The translations under genes and the position numbers were made by a program. The notes beneath the pieces are model-generated. The model worked only from the letters and a program-made list of their open reading frames with translations, was not told the DNA's origin and did no database searches. From a virus: DNA of 50,262 nt. Positions 24,847 through 31,589 of the stretch are shown piece by piece; the stretch's first letter is position 1; each line of letters starts with the position of its first letter. The DNA lies in IMG/VR virus record IMGVR_UViG_3300032213_000265, positions 1 through 50,262 of that record; one strand, written 5' to 3'.

Positions 24847-24911
24847 AGTTATAAGTTATAAATTAAAGATCCCCAATTATGCCTGACAAATGTAAAAATG
24901 TCAAAATTGGA

Positions 24912-24951
24912 AAAAGCAATCAACTTTCCAAAATTGATTCAAAAATACAAT
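24912..24951 (+). promoter_or_regulatory. Operator-like dyad, copy 1
   Basis: AATCAA (24918-24923), 10-bp spacer, TTGATT (24934-24939), followed by AAAATACAAT (24942-24951) and preceded by AAAAGC. The 40-bp block aligns with 31529-31568 without gaps (31 of 40 identical), and all 28 bases outside the 10-bp spacer and one dinucleotide match. An overlapping dyad TTGGAAA/TTTCCAA (24907-24913, 24925-24931) is also present. Confidence 0.7.
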
Positions 24952-24980
24952 TTGCCTTTTTCCCTGAACTCTGCGATAGT
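24952..24980 (+). promoter_or_regulatory. Rightward sigma70-like promoter with overlapping operator
   Basis: TTGCCT at 24952-24957, 17-bp spacer, GATAGT at 24975-24980 on the plus strand. The -35 box equals that of the leftward promoters at 7604-7632 and 49306-49334; the -10 is weaker. A 7-bp dyad, CTGAACT at 24964-24970 and AGTTCAG at 24978-24984, covers the spacer and -10 box, as a repressor site would. Confidence 0.6.
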
Positions 24981-25029
24981 TCAGTCCATAGCACGACCCG
25001 TTGTATAACTTATAACTAGGAGCCTCACT

Positions 25030-25329
25030 ATGAACATCATCGCCTCGCTCACCGCCCGCATCGAAGAATACCGCATTACAAACAAAAACCCTTGCAAGAA
25101 TTATGCTTCAGAAGCTGCAGCTGAAAAAGCTACCGCTAAGATGGCACAAGACGCTGCTAACTATTTCAGCAGAGTGTCTGGTGTAGAAGTTCGTCCCGCT
25201 CAGTACGTTGTGTTTTACAATGAAGCATGGGGTCGCTGGGTAGGTAGTATCAACATGAGCGAGCTGATTCAACGCTCAGGCAGCACCGGTGGTTATTTAG
25301 GATTCTGTGTCGGCTTTTTCGTGTTTTAA
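25030..25329 (+). CDS. First rightward gene, small early protein
   Basis: 99 residues. Helical start (MNIIASLTARIEEYRITNKN), Ala/Lys-rich KATAKMAQDAANYFSRV, then a beta-like part QYVVFYNEAWGRWVGSINMS and a hydrophobic end GYLGFCVGFFVF. AGGAG is present seven bases ahead of ATG. Not recognised. As the first gene behind the rightward promoter it is likely made early and could act on host functions. Confidence 0.75.
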   Translation: MNIIASLTARIEEYRITNKNPCKNYASEAAAEKATAKMAQDAANYFSRVSGVEVRPAQYVVFYNEAWGRWVGSINMSELIQRSGSTGGYLGFCVGFFVF

Positions 25330-25369
25330 TTTAGAACTAACTCAATAACTTAATAACTGGAGAATCATT

Positions 25370-25552
25370 ATGAACCAACCTGAAATCATCGTAAAAGTTA
25401 AAGACGTCTACGGTCAAGCAACCGTGTACCCTGTCTGCGTTCTTGCAGAAGAGTTTGCTAAACTCGCCCGTACAAAAACTCTCACCAAGGCTGCTTTGGA
25501 CTCTATCCGTGCGCTCGGCTTCAAAGTCGTTCTTGAACAACAAAGTCTGTGA
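25370..25552 (+). CDS. Small early protein, 60 residues
   Basis: MNQPEIIVKVKDVYGQATVY, then VLAEEFAKLARTKTLTKAAL and DSIRALGFKVVLEQQSL. Compact alpha/beta-type peptide with a KTLT-helix that could be a small DNA-contact element. Preceded by ACTGGAGAATC. The leader before it (AATAACTTAATAACTGGAG) resembles those upstream of 25030 and 31625. Unknown function; no family recognised. Confidence 0.68.
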   Translation: MNQPEIIVKVKDVYGQATVYPVCVLAEEFAKLARTKTLTKAALDSIRALGFKVVLEQQSL

Positions 25553-25560
25553 GGCTAAAA

Positions 25561-25716
25561 ATGAATTCACAATTTGAAGAAGCCGTAGAAATATTGCGTC
25601 AAATATGCGATTTCAACGGACATACAGATTTATACAATTGGTACGCAGATCCTGAAACAAGTAAGCTTTTTGAAAAAATCAGAGAGTTTTTAAAAGAGGT
25701 GCGTCATGAAGTATAA
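25561..25716 (+). CDS. 51-residue acidic early protein
   Basis: Open frame filling the gap to the next start: MNSQFEEAVEILRQICDFNG, then DLYNWYADPETSKLFEKIRE and FLKEVRHEV. Helical and acidic with one Cys. Starts eight bases after the previous stop and overlaps the next ATG. No family known; support is packing and codon-like composition. Confidence 0.6.
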   Translation: MNSQFEEAVEILRQICDFNGHTDLYNWYADPETSKLFEKIREFLKEVRHEV

Positions 25717-25975
25717 AGCAGAAGTTGTAGTTGAGCTGGGCGATGAGGACACTAAGTACATCGCCGGTGTGACGTATTATCATCACCAACCCCCCGACCG
25801 TAACAGTTGGGACAGCGACGTAGACTACCACGGGTACACTGAGTTAGAGTGGGAGCTTCTCAACATGGATGGCACAAAAGCTTATGAAGTTGAAGTTCTT
25901 TTGAGCGAGCGTGAATACACTTACATCGAAGATAAGATTTTAGAAGAGATGGAGGATTGTGATGAGGATCGGTGA
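25706..25975 (+). CDS. Small acidic early protein
   Basis: 89 residues: KAEVVVELGDEDTKYIAGVT, YYHHQPPDRNSWDSDVDYHG, LEWELLNMDGTKAYEV, then an acidic helix (EDKILEEMEDCDEDR). AGAGGTGCG precedes the ATG. Very acidic; could be a DNA-mimic-type or inhibitor protein, but this is only a composition-based guess. Not recognised. Confidence 0.7.
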   Translation: MKYKAEVVVELGDEDTKYIAGVTYYHHQPPDRNSWDSDVDYHGYTELEWELLNMDGTKAYEVEVLLSEREYTYIEDKILEEMEDCDEDR

Positions 25976-26159
25976 ACATGTGGCCATTAAACCTAATACT
26001 GGGAGACATAGCTTTGGCAGTAATATTTCTCATCTGCGCGGTTTTGTTTATAGATTGGATGGAATGATTGCTGCAGTAAAATGGACTAACGGAGATGGAC
26101 CAGATCATGTTTTAGTTCAGAACCTTATCCCCGTATCTAGACTTGGAAAATTCAAATAA
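25962..26159 (+). CDS. Small SH3-like early protein
   Basis: 65 residues from ATG at 25962: MRIGEHVAIKPNTGRHSFGS, then FVYRLDGMIAAVKWTNGDGP and DHVLVQNLIPVSRLGKF. The GEHVxIKP...RGFVY...AAVKW...LIPV order looks like a small beta-barrel (SH3/KOW-like) fold. GGAGG lies six bases ahead of the ATG; a GTG one codon earlier would be only three bases from it. Overlaps the upstream gene. Confidence 0.68.
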   Translation: MRIGEHVAIKPNTGRHSFGSNISHLRGFVYRLDGMIAAVKWTNGDGPDHVLVQNLIPVSRLGKFK

Positions 26160-26169
26160 AGGATATAAA

Positions 26170-26304
26170 ATGAATTTGGAAAAACTCGCCTTAGCACTTA
26201 AAGTTGTGCTTTGGATTATAAGCTGGTTGTGCTTGATTGTCGGCACTGGTGTGTTCTGTAAACTCGTTTACAGGTTATTTACTTTGGGATGGAACTTTGC
26301 ATAA
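26170..26304 (+). CDS. 44-residue membrane peptide
   Basis: MNLEKLALALKVVLWIISWL continues into CLIVGTGVFCKLVYRLF and TLGWNFA. One long hydrophobic helix, two Cys, short cytoplasmic or periplasmic ends. AAAGGATATAAA upstream. Small membrane peptides among early phage genes often affect the host membrane; that role is unproven here. Confidence 0.55.
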   Translation: MNLEKLALALKVVLWIISWLCLIVGTGVFCKLVYRLFTLGWNFA

Positions 26305-26474
26305 TGCGTGATGCTAACTGGTTTCGAAATATGGAGGAAGAGTATAACGAGCGTGAAGATCGTCTTGAAGAGATTCGCGAACGTATGCGTCAAGAGAAAC
26401 GTAATAAAGAATCTGCGTGGCGTAAACGACAAGTAGAAAAGAAAGATGAAGATGACAACACACACCCTGTATGA
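26304..26474 (+). CDS. Highly charged coiled-coil peptide
   Basis: About 56 residues from ATG at 26304 (TAATG with the previous gene): MRDANWFRNMEEEYNEREDR, then RLEEIRERMRQEKRNKESAW and a short tail. Nearly all Glu/Arg/Lys, so a single charged helix or coiled coil. An in-frame ATG at 26289 gives five more residues. Unknown function. Confidence 0.6.
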   Translation: MRDANWFRNMEEEYNEREDRLEEIRERMRQEKRNKESAWRKRQVEKKDEDDNTHPV

Positions 26475-26622
26475 CCGTAAGTATTGTTCTACTTGCAACA
26501 TGTTTAAACCGTTGGACGGTGGTGAGATGCGCATTATAAGGTATCGCTATCGCCGGTGGTTGTGCAAACCTTGTTCACAAAGAGCTAGTCCTTCGGAGTA
26601 TAAGAAATGGAAACCTTCGTAA
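26452..26622 (+). CDS. 56-residue zinc-ribbon-like protein
   Basis: Open frame between two others: MTTHTLYDRKYCSTCNMFKP then RIIRYRYRRWLCKPCSQRAS and a short basic end. Two CxxC pairs (residues 12-15 and 38-41) separated by 22 residues give a complete four-Cys zinc ribbon with a strongly basic loop, suited to binding nucleic acid or host polymerase. Overlaps both neighbours. The motif makes it more convincing than most frames of this size. Confidence 0.65.
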   Translation: MTTHTLYDRKYCSTCNMFKPLDGGEMRIIRYRYRRWLCKPCSQRASPSEYKKWKPS

Positions 26623-26807
26623 TGTTAGTTTGGGCTGCAGGATTTTTAACAGCCATGGGCACGTTCATAGGTGTAGTAGGTATAACTTTTTATTTTTGGA
26701 GTCAACATGACGAAAATCGCAGAACAATTGAAGAAATCAGGTCTAGCCGTTTCAGTCAACAAAAGAGTATGGATGTACCTGAAAGACCATCCCAACAAGT
26801 CAGCTAA
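26607..26807 (+). CDS. Small membrane protein overlapping the next gene
   Basis: 66 residues: METFVMLVWAAGFLTAMGTF and IGVVGITFYFWSQHD form one long hydrophobic helix, followed by a charged tail (ENRRTIEEIRSSRFSQQ). CGGAG lies eight bases upstream. Its last ~100 bases overlap the winged-helix gene in another frame, which is unusual; the tail may be fortuitous but the membrane part lies in otherwise free sequence. Confidence 0.5.
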   Translation: METFVMLVWAAGFLTAMGTFIGVVGITFYFWSQHDENRRTIEEIRSSRFSQQKSMDVPERPSQQVS

Positions 26808-27108
26808 GGATATAGCGTTAGCTCTTAATGTACAACAGGCTCAGGTATACGTAGCCGTTAATTTCATGAGTTCCCGTAAAATGCTGACCAGTTACATCGA
26901 GTTGGAAAAACGTGGCGTGGGTAGACGTAGTATAAAAGTTTACCAAGCCGTTGGTGATAGGTATGAAATGTTACCGCCTGTTCAAAAGACTCAGGAAGTT
27001 ACAGTCATTGTGCCTGAGCCGGTCAAACAGATAGAGGTCAACATAGACACGTTGACTGTTAAAGAAGCTAAAGCATTATACGACAAACTGAAGGAGATAT
27101 TCGGATGA
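26707..27108 (+). CDS. Winged-helix-like DNA-binding protein
   Basis: 133 residues. About 18-75: VNKRVWMYLKDHPNKSAKDI, ALALNVQQAQVYVAVNFMSS, RKMLTSYIELEKRGVGRRSI, a helix-turn-helix followed by a hairpin 'wing'. Then a linker with EVTVIVPEPVKQIEV and a C-terminal helix (LTVKEAKALYDKLKEIFG) that may dimerise. GGAG precedes the ATG. It directly precedes the base-modification cassette (four-base overlap), so it might regulate it or bind modified DNA; both ideas are inference. Confidence 0.75.
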   Translation: MTKIAEQLKKSGLAVSVNKRVWMYLKDHPNKSAKDIALALNVQQAQVYVAVNFMSSRKMLTSYIELEKRGVGRRSIKVYQAVGDRYEMLPPVQKTQEVTVIVPEPVKQIEVNIDTLTVKEAKALYDKLKEIFG

Positions 27109-28064
27109 GTGACACAGTGTTTCCTGAACTGTCTCTTGATAGAAATAAAGTTCGTTGGGAAGAACATTTAGGCGTACATACTCCATGGGAGAATCATAAA
27201 GGTATCTGGTTCAAGCGTGAAGATTACTTTGCGCCTCTCGGTTACGGTGGTCCGAATGGATCTAAGATGAGGCAGTTGATATGGTACGTAAACAAGTTCA
27301 AGACCAACCGTACTCACATAGTGACCGGAGCGAGCATTCAGTCGCCTCAGCTGTCTATGTCTGCGATTGTTGGAGCGCATTACAACCTCAAAGCTCGCCA
27401 AATTGTTTACAGCAAACCAGAGACAGTTCTGAAACACGAAAACCCAAGAATTGCTTACGGGTTCGGTGCGGAGTTTGAATATGCTAACGGACCATATAAC
27501 CCTATATTGCAGCGTATGGTTCAAGATTTGACTAAGCCAACTTCGTTAGTGGTTGAATACGGCATCACCGTACCGCACGACCGTTACCCTGCAGAGTACG
27601 TGCAGAAGTTCCACGAGGTGGGCGCTAATCAGGTCTCTAACATGCCTAATGACGTAGAGACGCTAATCATGCCTGCAGGTTCTTGCAACTCCCTGACCAG
27701 CGTTTTACTTGGTTTAAGCAGGGATAGTAAAAACTTAGAAACCTTGTTCACTATTGGTATCGGACCAGATAAGCGTAGCTGGGTGAAAGAGCGTTTAAAA
27801 GTTATGGGTGTTGACATGGACAAACTGCCGTTCAAAGTACGTCATCATAGTTTGCACGACACCGGCTTCAGCAAGTACAGTGACAAGTTTAACGGGGAAG
27901 AGTTTGATGGTATCAGGTTCCATCCAACGTACGAAGCAAAGATGTGGCGCTGGCTAAAGCAGACTAACATGTTTGAAAACGAACACGTAGGTTTCTGGAT
28001 TGTAGGTAGCGCACCTAACTCTAAAGTCATTGAACCGTTTTATACGAGGAAATACGATGCTTGA
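27105..28064 (+). CDS. PLP-dependent enzyme of the thymidine hypermodification pathway
   Basis: 319 residues. Fold-type II (tryptophan synthase beta / ACC deaminase-like) features: WFKREDYFAPLGYGGPNGSK, where K54 is the likely PLP lysine, ITGAS-type block HIVTGASIQSPQLSMSA, Gly-rich phosphate-binding PAGSCNSLTSVLLGL (about 190-205). Family knowledge: PLP enzymes occur with 5-hmdU kinases and amino acid:DNA transferases in phages such as ViI and M6, where they act on amino-acid-derived side chains on thymine. Here it likely decarboxylates or rearranges an amino-acid adduct on DNA. Overlaps both neighbours by 4-8 bases. Confidence 0.8.
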   Translation: MSDTVFPELSLDRNKVRWEEHLGVHTPWENHKGIWFKREDYFAPLGYGGPNGSKMRQLIWYVNKFKTNRTHIVTGASIQSPQLSMSAIVGAHYNLKARQIVYSKPETVLKHENPRIAYGFGAEFEYANGPYNPILQRMVQDLTKPTSLVVEYGITVPHDRYPAEYVQKFHEVGANQVSNMPNDVETLIMPAGSCNSLTSVLLGLSRDSKNLETLFTIGIGPDKRSWVKERLKVMGVDMDKLPFKVRHHSLHDTGFSKYSDKFNGEEFDGIRFHPTYEAKMWRWLKQTNMFENEHVGFWIVGSAPNSKVIEPFYTRKYDA

Positions 28065-29052
28065 TTATCGTCTACCTGAAAACAGGGCAGAGTATTTTGA
28101 TGACTTGTACGTCATGAACCTGAAGAACGGTGTCATGCCAGGACTTGTGTATCTTTACATGCCTATGTTATCTCACCATAACAGTTGGGACGGAGAGCAA
28201 ACACTTTGGTTTGCGTTTTTAAACGGTATGACGCAGAACCCTATCACGTCGTTGCGTCTGTTTGAGCAGCTGCCTGAGGTTCCTCCTGCCGGAGCGAAGT
28301 TGACTCACTTTGACGCATGGTTCAACGATAACTGGGACACCTTGCAGTTTGACACAGACCGTCGGTATCAGAAACGAGACACCATACAAGCGATCAAAGT
28401 CTACGCAGAGTTGGTTAAGCAGTTCGGCTCGCAAAGTAAAATGCTACTCGACAAAGACTACGCTACTTTGTGGAAGATAGTACGTAACCATTATCATTCG
28501 TTCGGCAGACTGTCGTCTTTCAGTTATCTTGAGTATGTTTACCTTAACGGGTTCGGCGCAGACTGCGAAGACCTTCTATTTGAAGACAAGTCAGGTAGTA
28601 AGTCGCACCGTAACGGTATGTTCTTTTTACTAGGCCAAGACAATATGATTTGGGATAAAAGATTACCGAACGGGCAGGACGGTAATTACACAGATTTCAA
28701 AAAGATATGCAGCTGGTTGACTACTCAAGCTGACGAGCATTTAGAAAAGTTTTATACAAAGAGATACCCTCATTGGGGTGTTAGCAAGTTTACCTTTGAG
28801 TCTAACTTATGCACATTCAAGAACCACTTCTTCGGTCGTCGGTATCCTGGTGTCTACGCTGATATGGCATGGGAGCGTATCGAGTGGGCAGAGTCTCGTG
28901 GTGTGAACTGCGACATTTTCAAAGAGATGCGAGCAGCTAAGTTACCTGACTGGTTGCGTCAGGAATGCGAAACTAACAATCTGACTTGGAAGCAGAAAGC
29001 AGCCATATTTCCTGAGACTGGTTTTCCGTACAGAGGAGAACATTTCTTATGA
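28057..29052 (+). CDS. Amino acid:DNA transferase-like protein (ADDT / aGPT-Pplase2)
   Basis: 331 residues from ATG at 28057 (GAGGAA upstream; the TTG at 28030 is less likely). All-helical. Signature phrases: FGRLSSFSYLEYVYLNG (about 149-165), FEDKSGSKSHRNGM (about 175-188), and FTFESNLCTFKNHFFGRRYP near the end. These match my recollection of the amino acid:DNA transferase family, first called aGPT-Pplase2, which replaces the pyrophosphate on 5-hydroxymethyluracil in DNA with an amino acid. It lies between the PLP enzyme and the kinase as expected for one pathway. The exact amino acid cannot be read from sequence. Confidence 0.72.
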   Translation: MLDYRLPENRAEYFDDLYVMNLKNGVMPGLVYLYMPMLSHHNSWDGEQTLWFAFLNGMTQNPITSLRLFEQLPEVPPAGAKLTHFDAWFNDNWDTLQFDTDRRYQKRDTIQAIKVYAELVKQFGSQSKMLLDKDYATLWKIVRNHYHSFGRLSSFSYLEYVYLNGFGADCEDLLFEDKSGSKSHRNGMFFLLGQDNMIWDKRLPNGQDGNYTDFKKICSWLTTQADEHLEKFYTKRYPHWGVSKFTFESNLCTFKNHFFGRRYPGVYADMAWERIEWAESRGVNCDIFKEMRAAKLPDWLRQECETNNLTWKQKAAIFPETGFPYRGEHFL

Positions 29053-29633
29053 AACATCAGTTGATTAATATTCGTGGCTGTAACGGTTCGGGCAAGACAA
29101 CGATCGTGCGTAGGTTTTTAGAGAAGCTGCCGAATCGTGCCTTAGGAGGTAAACCAGACAGACCTGTAGGGTATCAGGTAGACGCGAACGGTTGGGGTAT
29201 TCAGGCTCCTGTATTCATAGTAGGTAGTTATGAGAATGCTTGTGGTGGAGCTGACGGAATAAAGACTCAAGAAGAAATAGCAGAGCGTATCGTAAAAGCA
29301 TTACCATATGGTCACGTAATTGTAGAAGGTTTGTTGATGTCTAAGTCTAGTGACAAAGGACATACAGCTCCTATTATTAGAGACCACAGCGGTATATTTG
29401 CATTTTTAGACACACCATGGGAAGTATGCCTTGAGAGAGTTTTAGCTCGTCGCCAAGCCGCCGGTAATGACAAAGAGTTTGATCCTGAAAAGACTATGCG
29501 TATGGCGTACAAACAATGTCATCGTAGCGCAGAGCTTTTAACTGAAGCCGGTGGTTACGATGTGCGTTGGTTAGATTGGCAAGACCCTATAACTGGAGTA
29601 GTAGGATACTTTAAAGAGGCTGAGAATGGTTGA
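29049..29633 (+). CDS. P-loop kinase, 5-hmdU DNA kinase-like
   Basis: 194 residues. Walker A GCNGSGKTT at 10-18 in the context LINIRGCNGSGKTTIVRRFL; then VGSYENACGGADGIKTQEEI, HVIVEGLLMSKSSDKG and FLDTPWEVCLERVLARR (lid-like Arg pair). The Y-E-N-x-C-G-G-x-D-x-I-K-T-Q block is characteristic, as I recall it, of phage P-loop kinases that (pyro)phosphorylate 5-hydroxymethyldeoxyuridine in polymerised DNA, the activation step before amino-acid transfer. ATGA-type overlaps with both neighbours indicate coupled translation. Confidence 0.8.
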   Translation: MKHQLINIRGCNGSGKTTIVRRFLEKLPNRALGGKPDRPVGYQVDANGWGIQAPVFIVGSYENACGGADGIKTQEEIAERIVKALPYGHVIVEGLLMSKSSDKGHTAPIIRDHSGIFAFLDTPWEVCLERVLARRQAAGNDKEFDPEKTMRMAYKQCHRSAELLTEAGGYDVRWLDWQDPITGVVGYFKEAENG

Positions 29634-30549
29634 GACCTGCCCGTACCCTAGACCGACTGCTGAAAATGTCTGCACGATGGAGTCATTACTTTACTTCGTG
29701 TGGGAAAGAGAAGTCATTAGGATTGTAAAAGAGCGAGGTGGTGACAAACCATGGACTAATGACCCTGTGTTTGAAAAATACAAGTTTACTAATATACATC
29801 GTAAACACGATAGGGTGTCAAAATGGATAATAAAAGAAATAATCAATTTGAATCTCAAAGATAAAAATCTTTGGTTCTCTTTATTAATTGCAAGATTAGT
29901 TAACTGGCCACCGACCCTTGAGAAGCTTCTATATGAAGATATTATTCCATGTTCCCCAGAGGATTTTGATGGTAAAGCGTTCTCTAAAACCATTGAGAAT
30001 TTCAAAAAAGAATCGACAAAAGTTTACGGTGGAGCGTATATGGTTTACCCGACCAAGTTGGATGTCGGTAAATGCAAATCGTATTCACTTGCGAAACATA
30101 TTATTAGCGCTGCTATCGAAGCATCTGAAGAGATATACTTCTCACTATGGAGGGAAAATGAAGGTAAGTCGGTTCAAAGCTTTGTCGATACGTTATCTAA
30201 ATGCTATGGAATCAGCACGTTTATGGCAGGGCAGGTTGCGTCCGATCTTTCATACGCAAAAGGTCACCTTGACGATGCGGAGGACTTATACACTTTCGCA
30301 CCCATGGGACCAGGAAGCATGCGAGGGTTGAACTATTTGCAAAATAGAAAACCTTTCGCTGGTTGGCAGCAAGATGATTTCAATCAAATACTGTACGACA
30401 TAAATAAAGACATAGCAGAAGAGTTACGCATAACTGATTTAACTTTACATGATGTGCAGAACGTGATGTGCGAGTACGGTAAGTATTGCCGAGTTGTGTT
30501 AAGTGAAGGTGTACCTAAAACATTATACAAACCAGAGATGGAGTTCTAA
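29626..30549 (+). CDS. Helical aGPT/HMUDK-family protein
   Basis: 307 residues. Key segment KPWTNDPVFEKYKFTNIHRK, then HDRVSKWIIKEI and LLIARLVNWPPTLEKLL, STKVYGGAYMVYP, STFMAGQVASDLSYA and APMGPGSMRGLNYL. The F-T/C-N-x-x-R-x-x-D-x-V-x-x-W motif and the DNA-glycosylase-like GPGS-RGLN element are traits of the alpha-glutamyl/putrescinyl-thymine pyrophosphorylase group, one branch of which is the helical domain of 5-hmdU DNA kinase. Here it is encoded separately, next to the P-loop kinase, so the two probably form one enzyme. Which branch it belongs to is uncertain. Confidence 0.75.
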   Translation: MVETCPYPRPTAENVCTMESLLYFVWEREVIRIVKERGGDKPWTNDPVFEKYKFTNIHRKHDRVSKWIIKEIINLNLKDKNLWFSLLIARLVNWPPTLEKLLYEDIIPCSPEDFDGKAFSKTIENFKKESTKVYGGAYMVYPTKLDVGKCKSYSLAKHIISAAIEASEEIYFSLWRENEGKSVQSFVDTLSKCYGISTFMAGQVASDLSYAKGHLDDAEDLYTFAPMGPGSMRGLNYLQNRKPFAGWQQDDFNQILYDINKDIAEELRITDLTLHDVQNVMCEYGKYCRVVLSEGVPKTLYKPEMEF

Positions 30550-31548
30550 ATGGAAATAACTGTACGCAACGTAAACCAAGCTTTCTCTGAAATCTTTTGG
30601 AAGCTTAGAGTAGCCAACTTACAACCTGAAGAGACTCGCAACGGACCAGCGTTGGTGTTTCCAGAGCCTGTAACTACAACGTATTTAAAACCTACAGAGA
30701 GGGTATTATTCCATGCCGGACGAGACGCCAATCCTATTTTTCACCTCATGGAAGCGATATGGATGCTTGCAGGACGCAATGATGTTGCATTCTTGGAACA
30801 ATTCAATCGTCAAATCGAACAGTACAGCGACGACGGAGAAGTGTTTAACGCTGCCTACGGACATCGCTGGCGTAAACATTTTGGACACGATCAACTCATC
30901 GAAGTTATAAATCTTTTACGTGCGGATCCTAAGTCTCGGCAAGCTGTGATTCAGATGTGGGACGATAAAGATTTAACGAAGGAAACTAAAGACAAAGCGT
31001 GCAATACGCAGATTGTGTTTAGCATTCGCGGTGGTTACTTCCTCGACATGACAGTGTTTAACAGGTCTAACGATATCTGGTGGGGAGCATATGGTGCAAA
31101 TGCTGTGCATTTCAGCGTGCTGCAAGAGTTCGTAGCTACCTCCGTTGGTATGCAGGTTGGCGTGTACCGTCAAATTAGCAACAATTTACATTTGTACACG
31201 GAACTGTACGATGCTGAAAAATATATAAATACTCCTCCGAATGATAATATATACGACCATTATACTAACTGCCTAGTTAAACCTCTACCACTCATGTTAG
31301 ACGGGCACTACCAGAGTTTTTTGTGGGATGCAGAAGAGTTTTGCACGAAGCCGTTTAATGATAAGGTTGTTTACCGGCATCCGTTCTTTCAAGGTGTGGC
31401 TGTACCTATGGCTACAGTCAGCGCAATGCGTAGAGGTAAAGTTACAGACGGAAAAGGTTACGCTGCAAAGATAAAAGCGTCTGATTGGAAAAATGCTACG
31501 CTTCTATGGATCAGCAATAGAGAAGCTAAAAAGCAATCAAAAGTTTAA
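30550..31548 (+). CDS. Thymidylate synthase-family dUMP hydroxymethylase (predicted)
   Basis: 332 residues. TS-type core: GEVFNAAYGHRWRKHFGHDQ, DPKSRQAVIQMWDDKDL, catalytic Cys in KACNTQ (C151), FNRSNDIWWGAYGAN (R172, N184 region), and NNLHLYTELY in place of the usual D-x-H-x-Y. These are the positions of the TS/dCMP-dUMP hydroxymethylase fold; the usual PCH around the Cys and the PFN motif are altered, as in phage hydroxymethylases. Placed last in the modification cassette, it most likely makes 5-hydroxymethyl-dUMP; ordinary thymidylate synthesis is the alternative. Confidence 0.82.
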   Translation: MEITVRNVNQAFSEIFWKLRVANLQPEETRNGPALVFPEPVTTTYLKPTERVLFHAGRDANPIFHLMEAIWMLAGRNDVAFLEQFNRQIEQYSDDGEVFNAAYGHRWRKHFGHDQLIEVINLLRADPKSRQAVIQMWDDKDLTKETKDKACNTQIVFSIRGGYFLDMTVFNRSNDIWWGAYGANAVHFSVLQEFVATSVGMQVGVYRQISNNLHLYTELYDAEKYINTPPNDNIYDHYTNCLVKPLPLMLDGHYQSFLWDAEEFCTKPFNDKVVYRHPFFQGVAVPMATVSAMRRGKVTDGKGYAAKIKASDWKNATLLWISNREAKKQSKV

Positions 31549-31568
31549 TCTTGATTTGAAAATACAAT
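31529..31568 (+). promoter_or_regulatory. Operator-like dyad, copy 2
   Basis: AATCAA (31535-31540), 10-bp spacer, TTGATT (31551-31556), then AAAATACAAT (31559-31568); aligned without gaps to 24912-24951. The first arm lies in the last codons of the hydroxymethylase gene. A third AATCAA follows at 31566-31571. Confidence 0.7.
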
Positions 31569-31589
31569 CAACTAATGCTATTTTTAACC

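Larger units (their letters stand above)
24847..25017. promoter_or_regulatory. Divergent control region bounded by perfect 14-bp inverted repeats
   Basis: AGTTATAAGTTATA at 24847-24860 is exactly mirrored by TATAACTTATAACT at 25004-25017. Each arm itself contains a direct repeat of TATAACT type. One arm touches the helicase GTG and the other lies 12 bases before the first rightward ATG, immediately upstream of its AGGAG. The interior holds further dyads and a promoter. It is the main switch region, and possibly an origin, between the two transcription units. Confidence 0.75.

Noticed and set aside
24934-24957. TTGATT at 24934 as a -35 box
   Set aside because: No -10-like hexamer lies 16-18 bp downstream in either copy of the module, so it is better read as one arm of a dyad.
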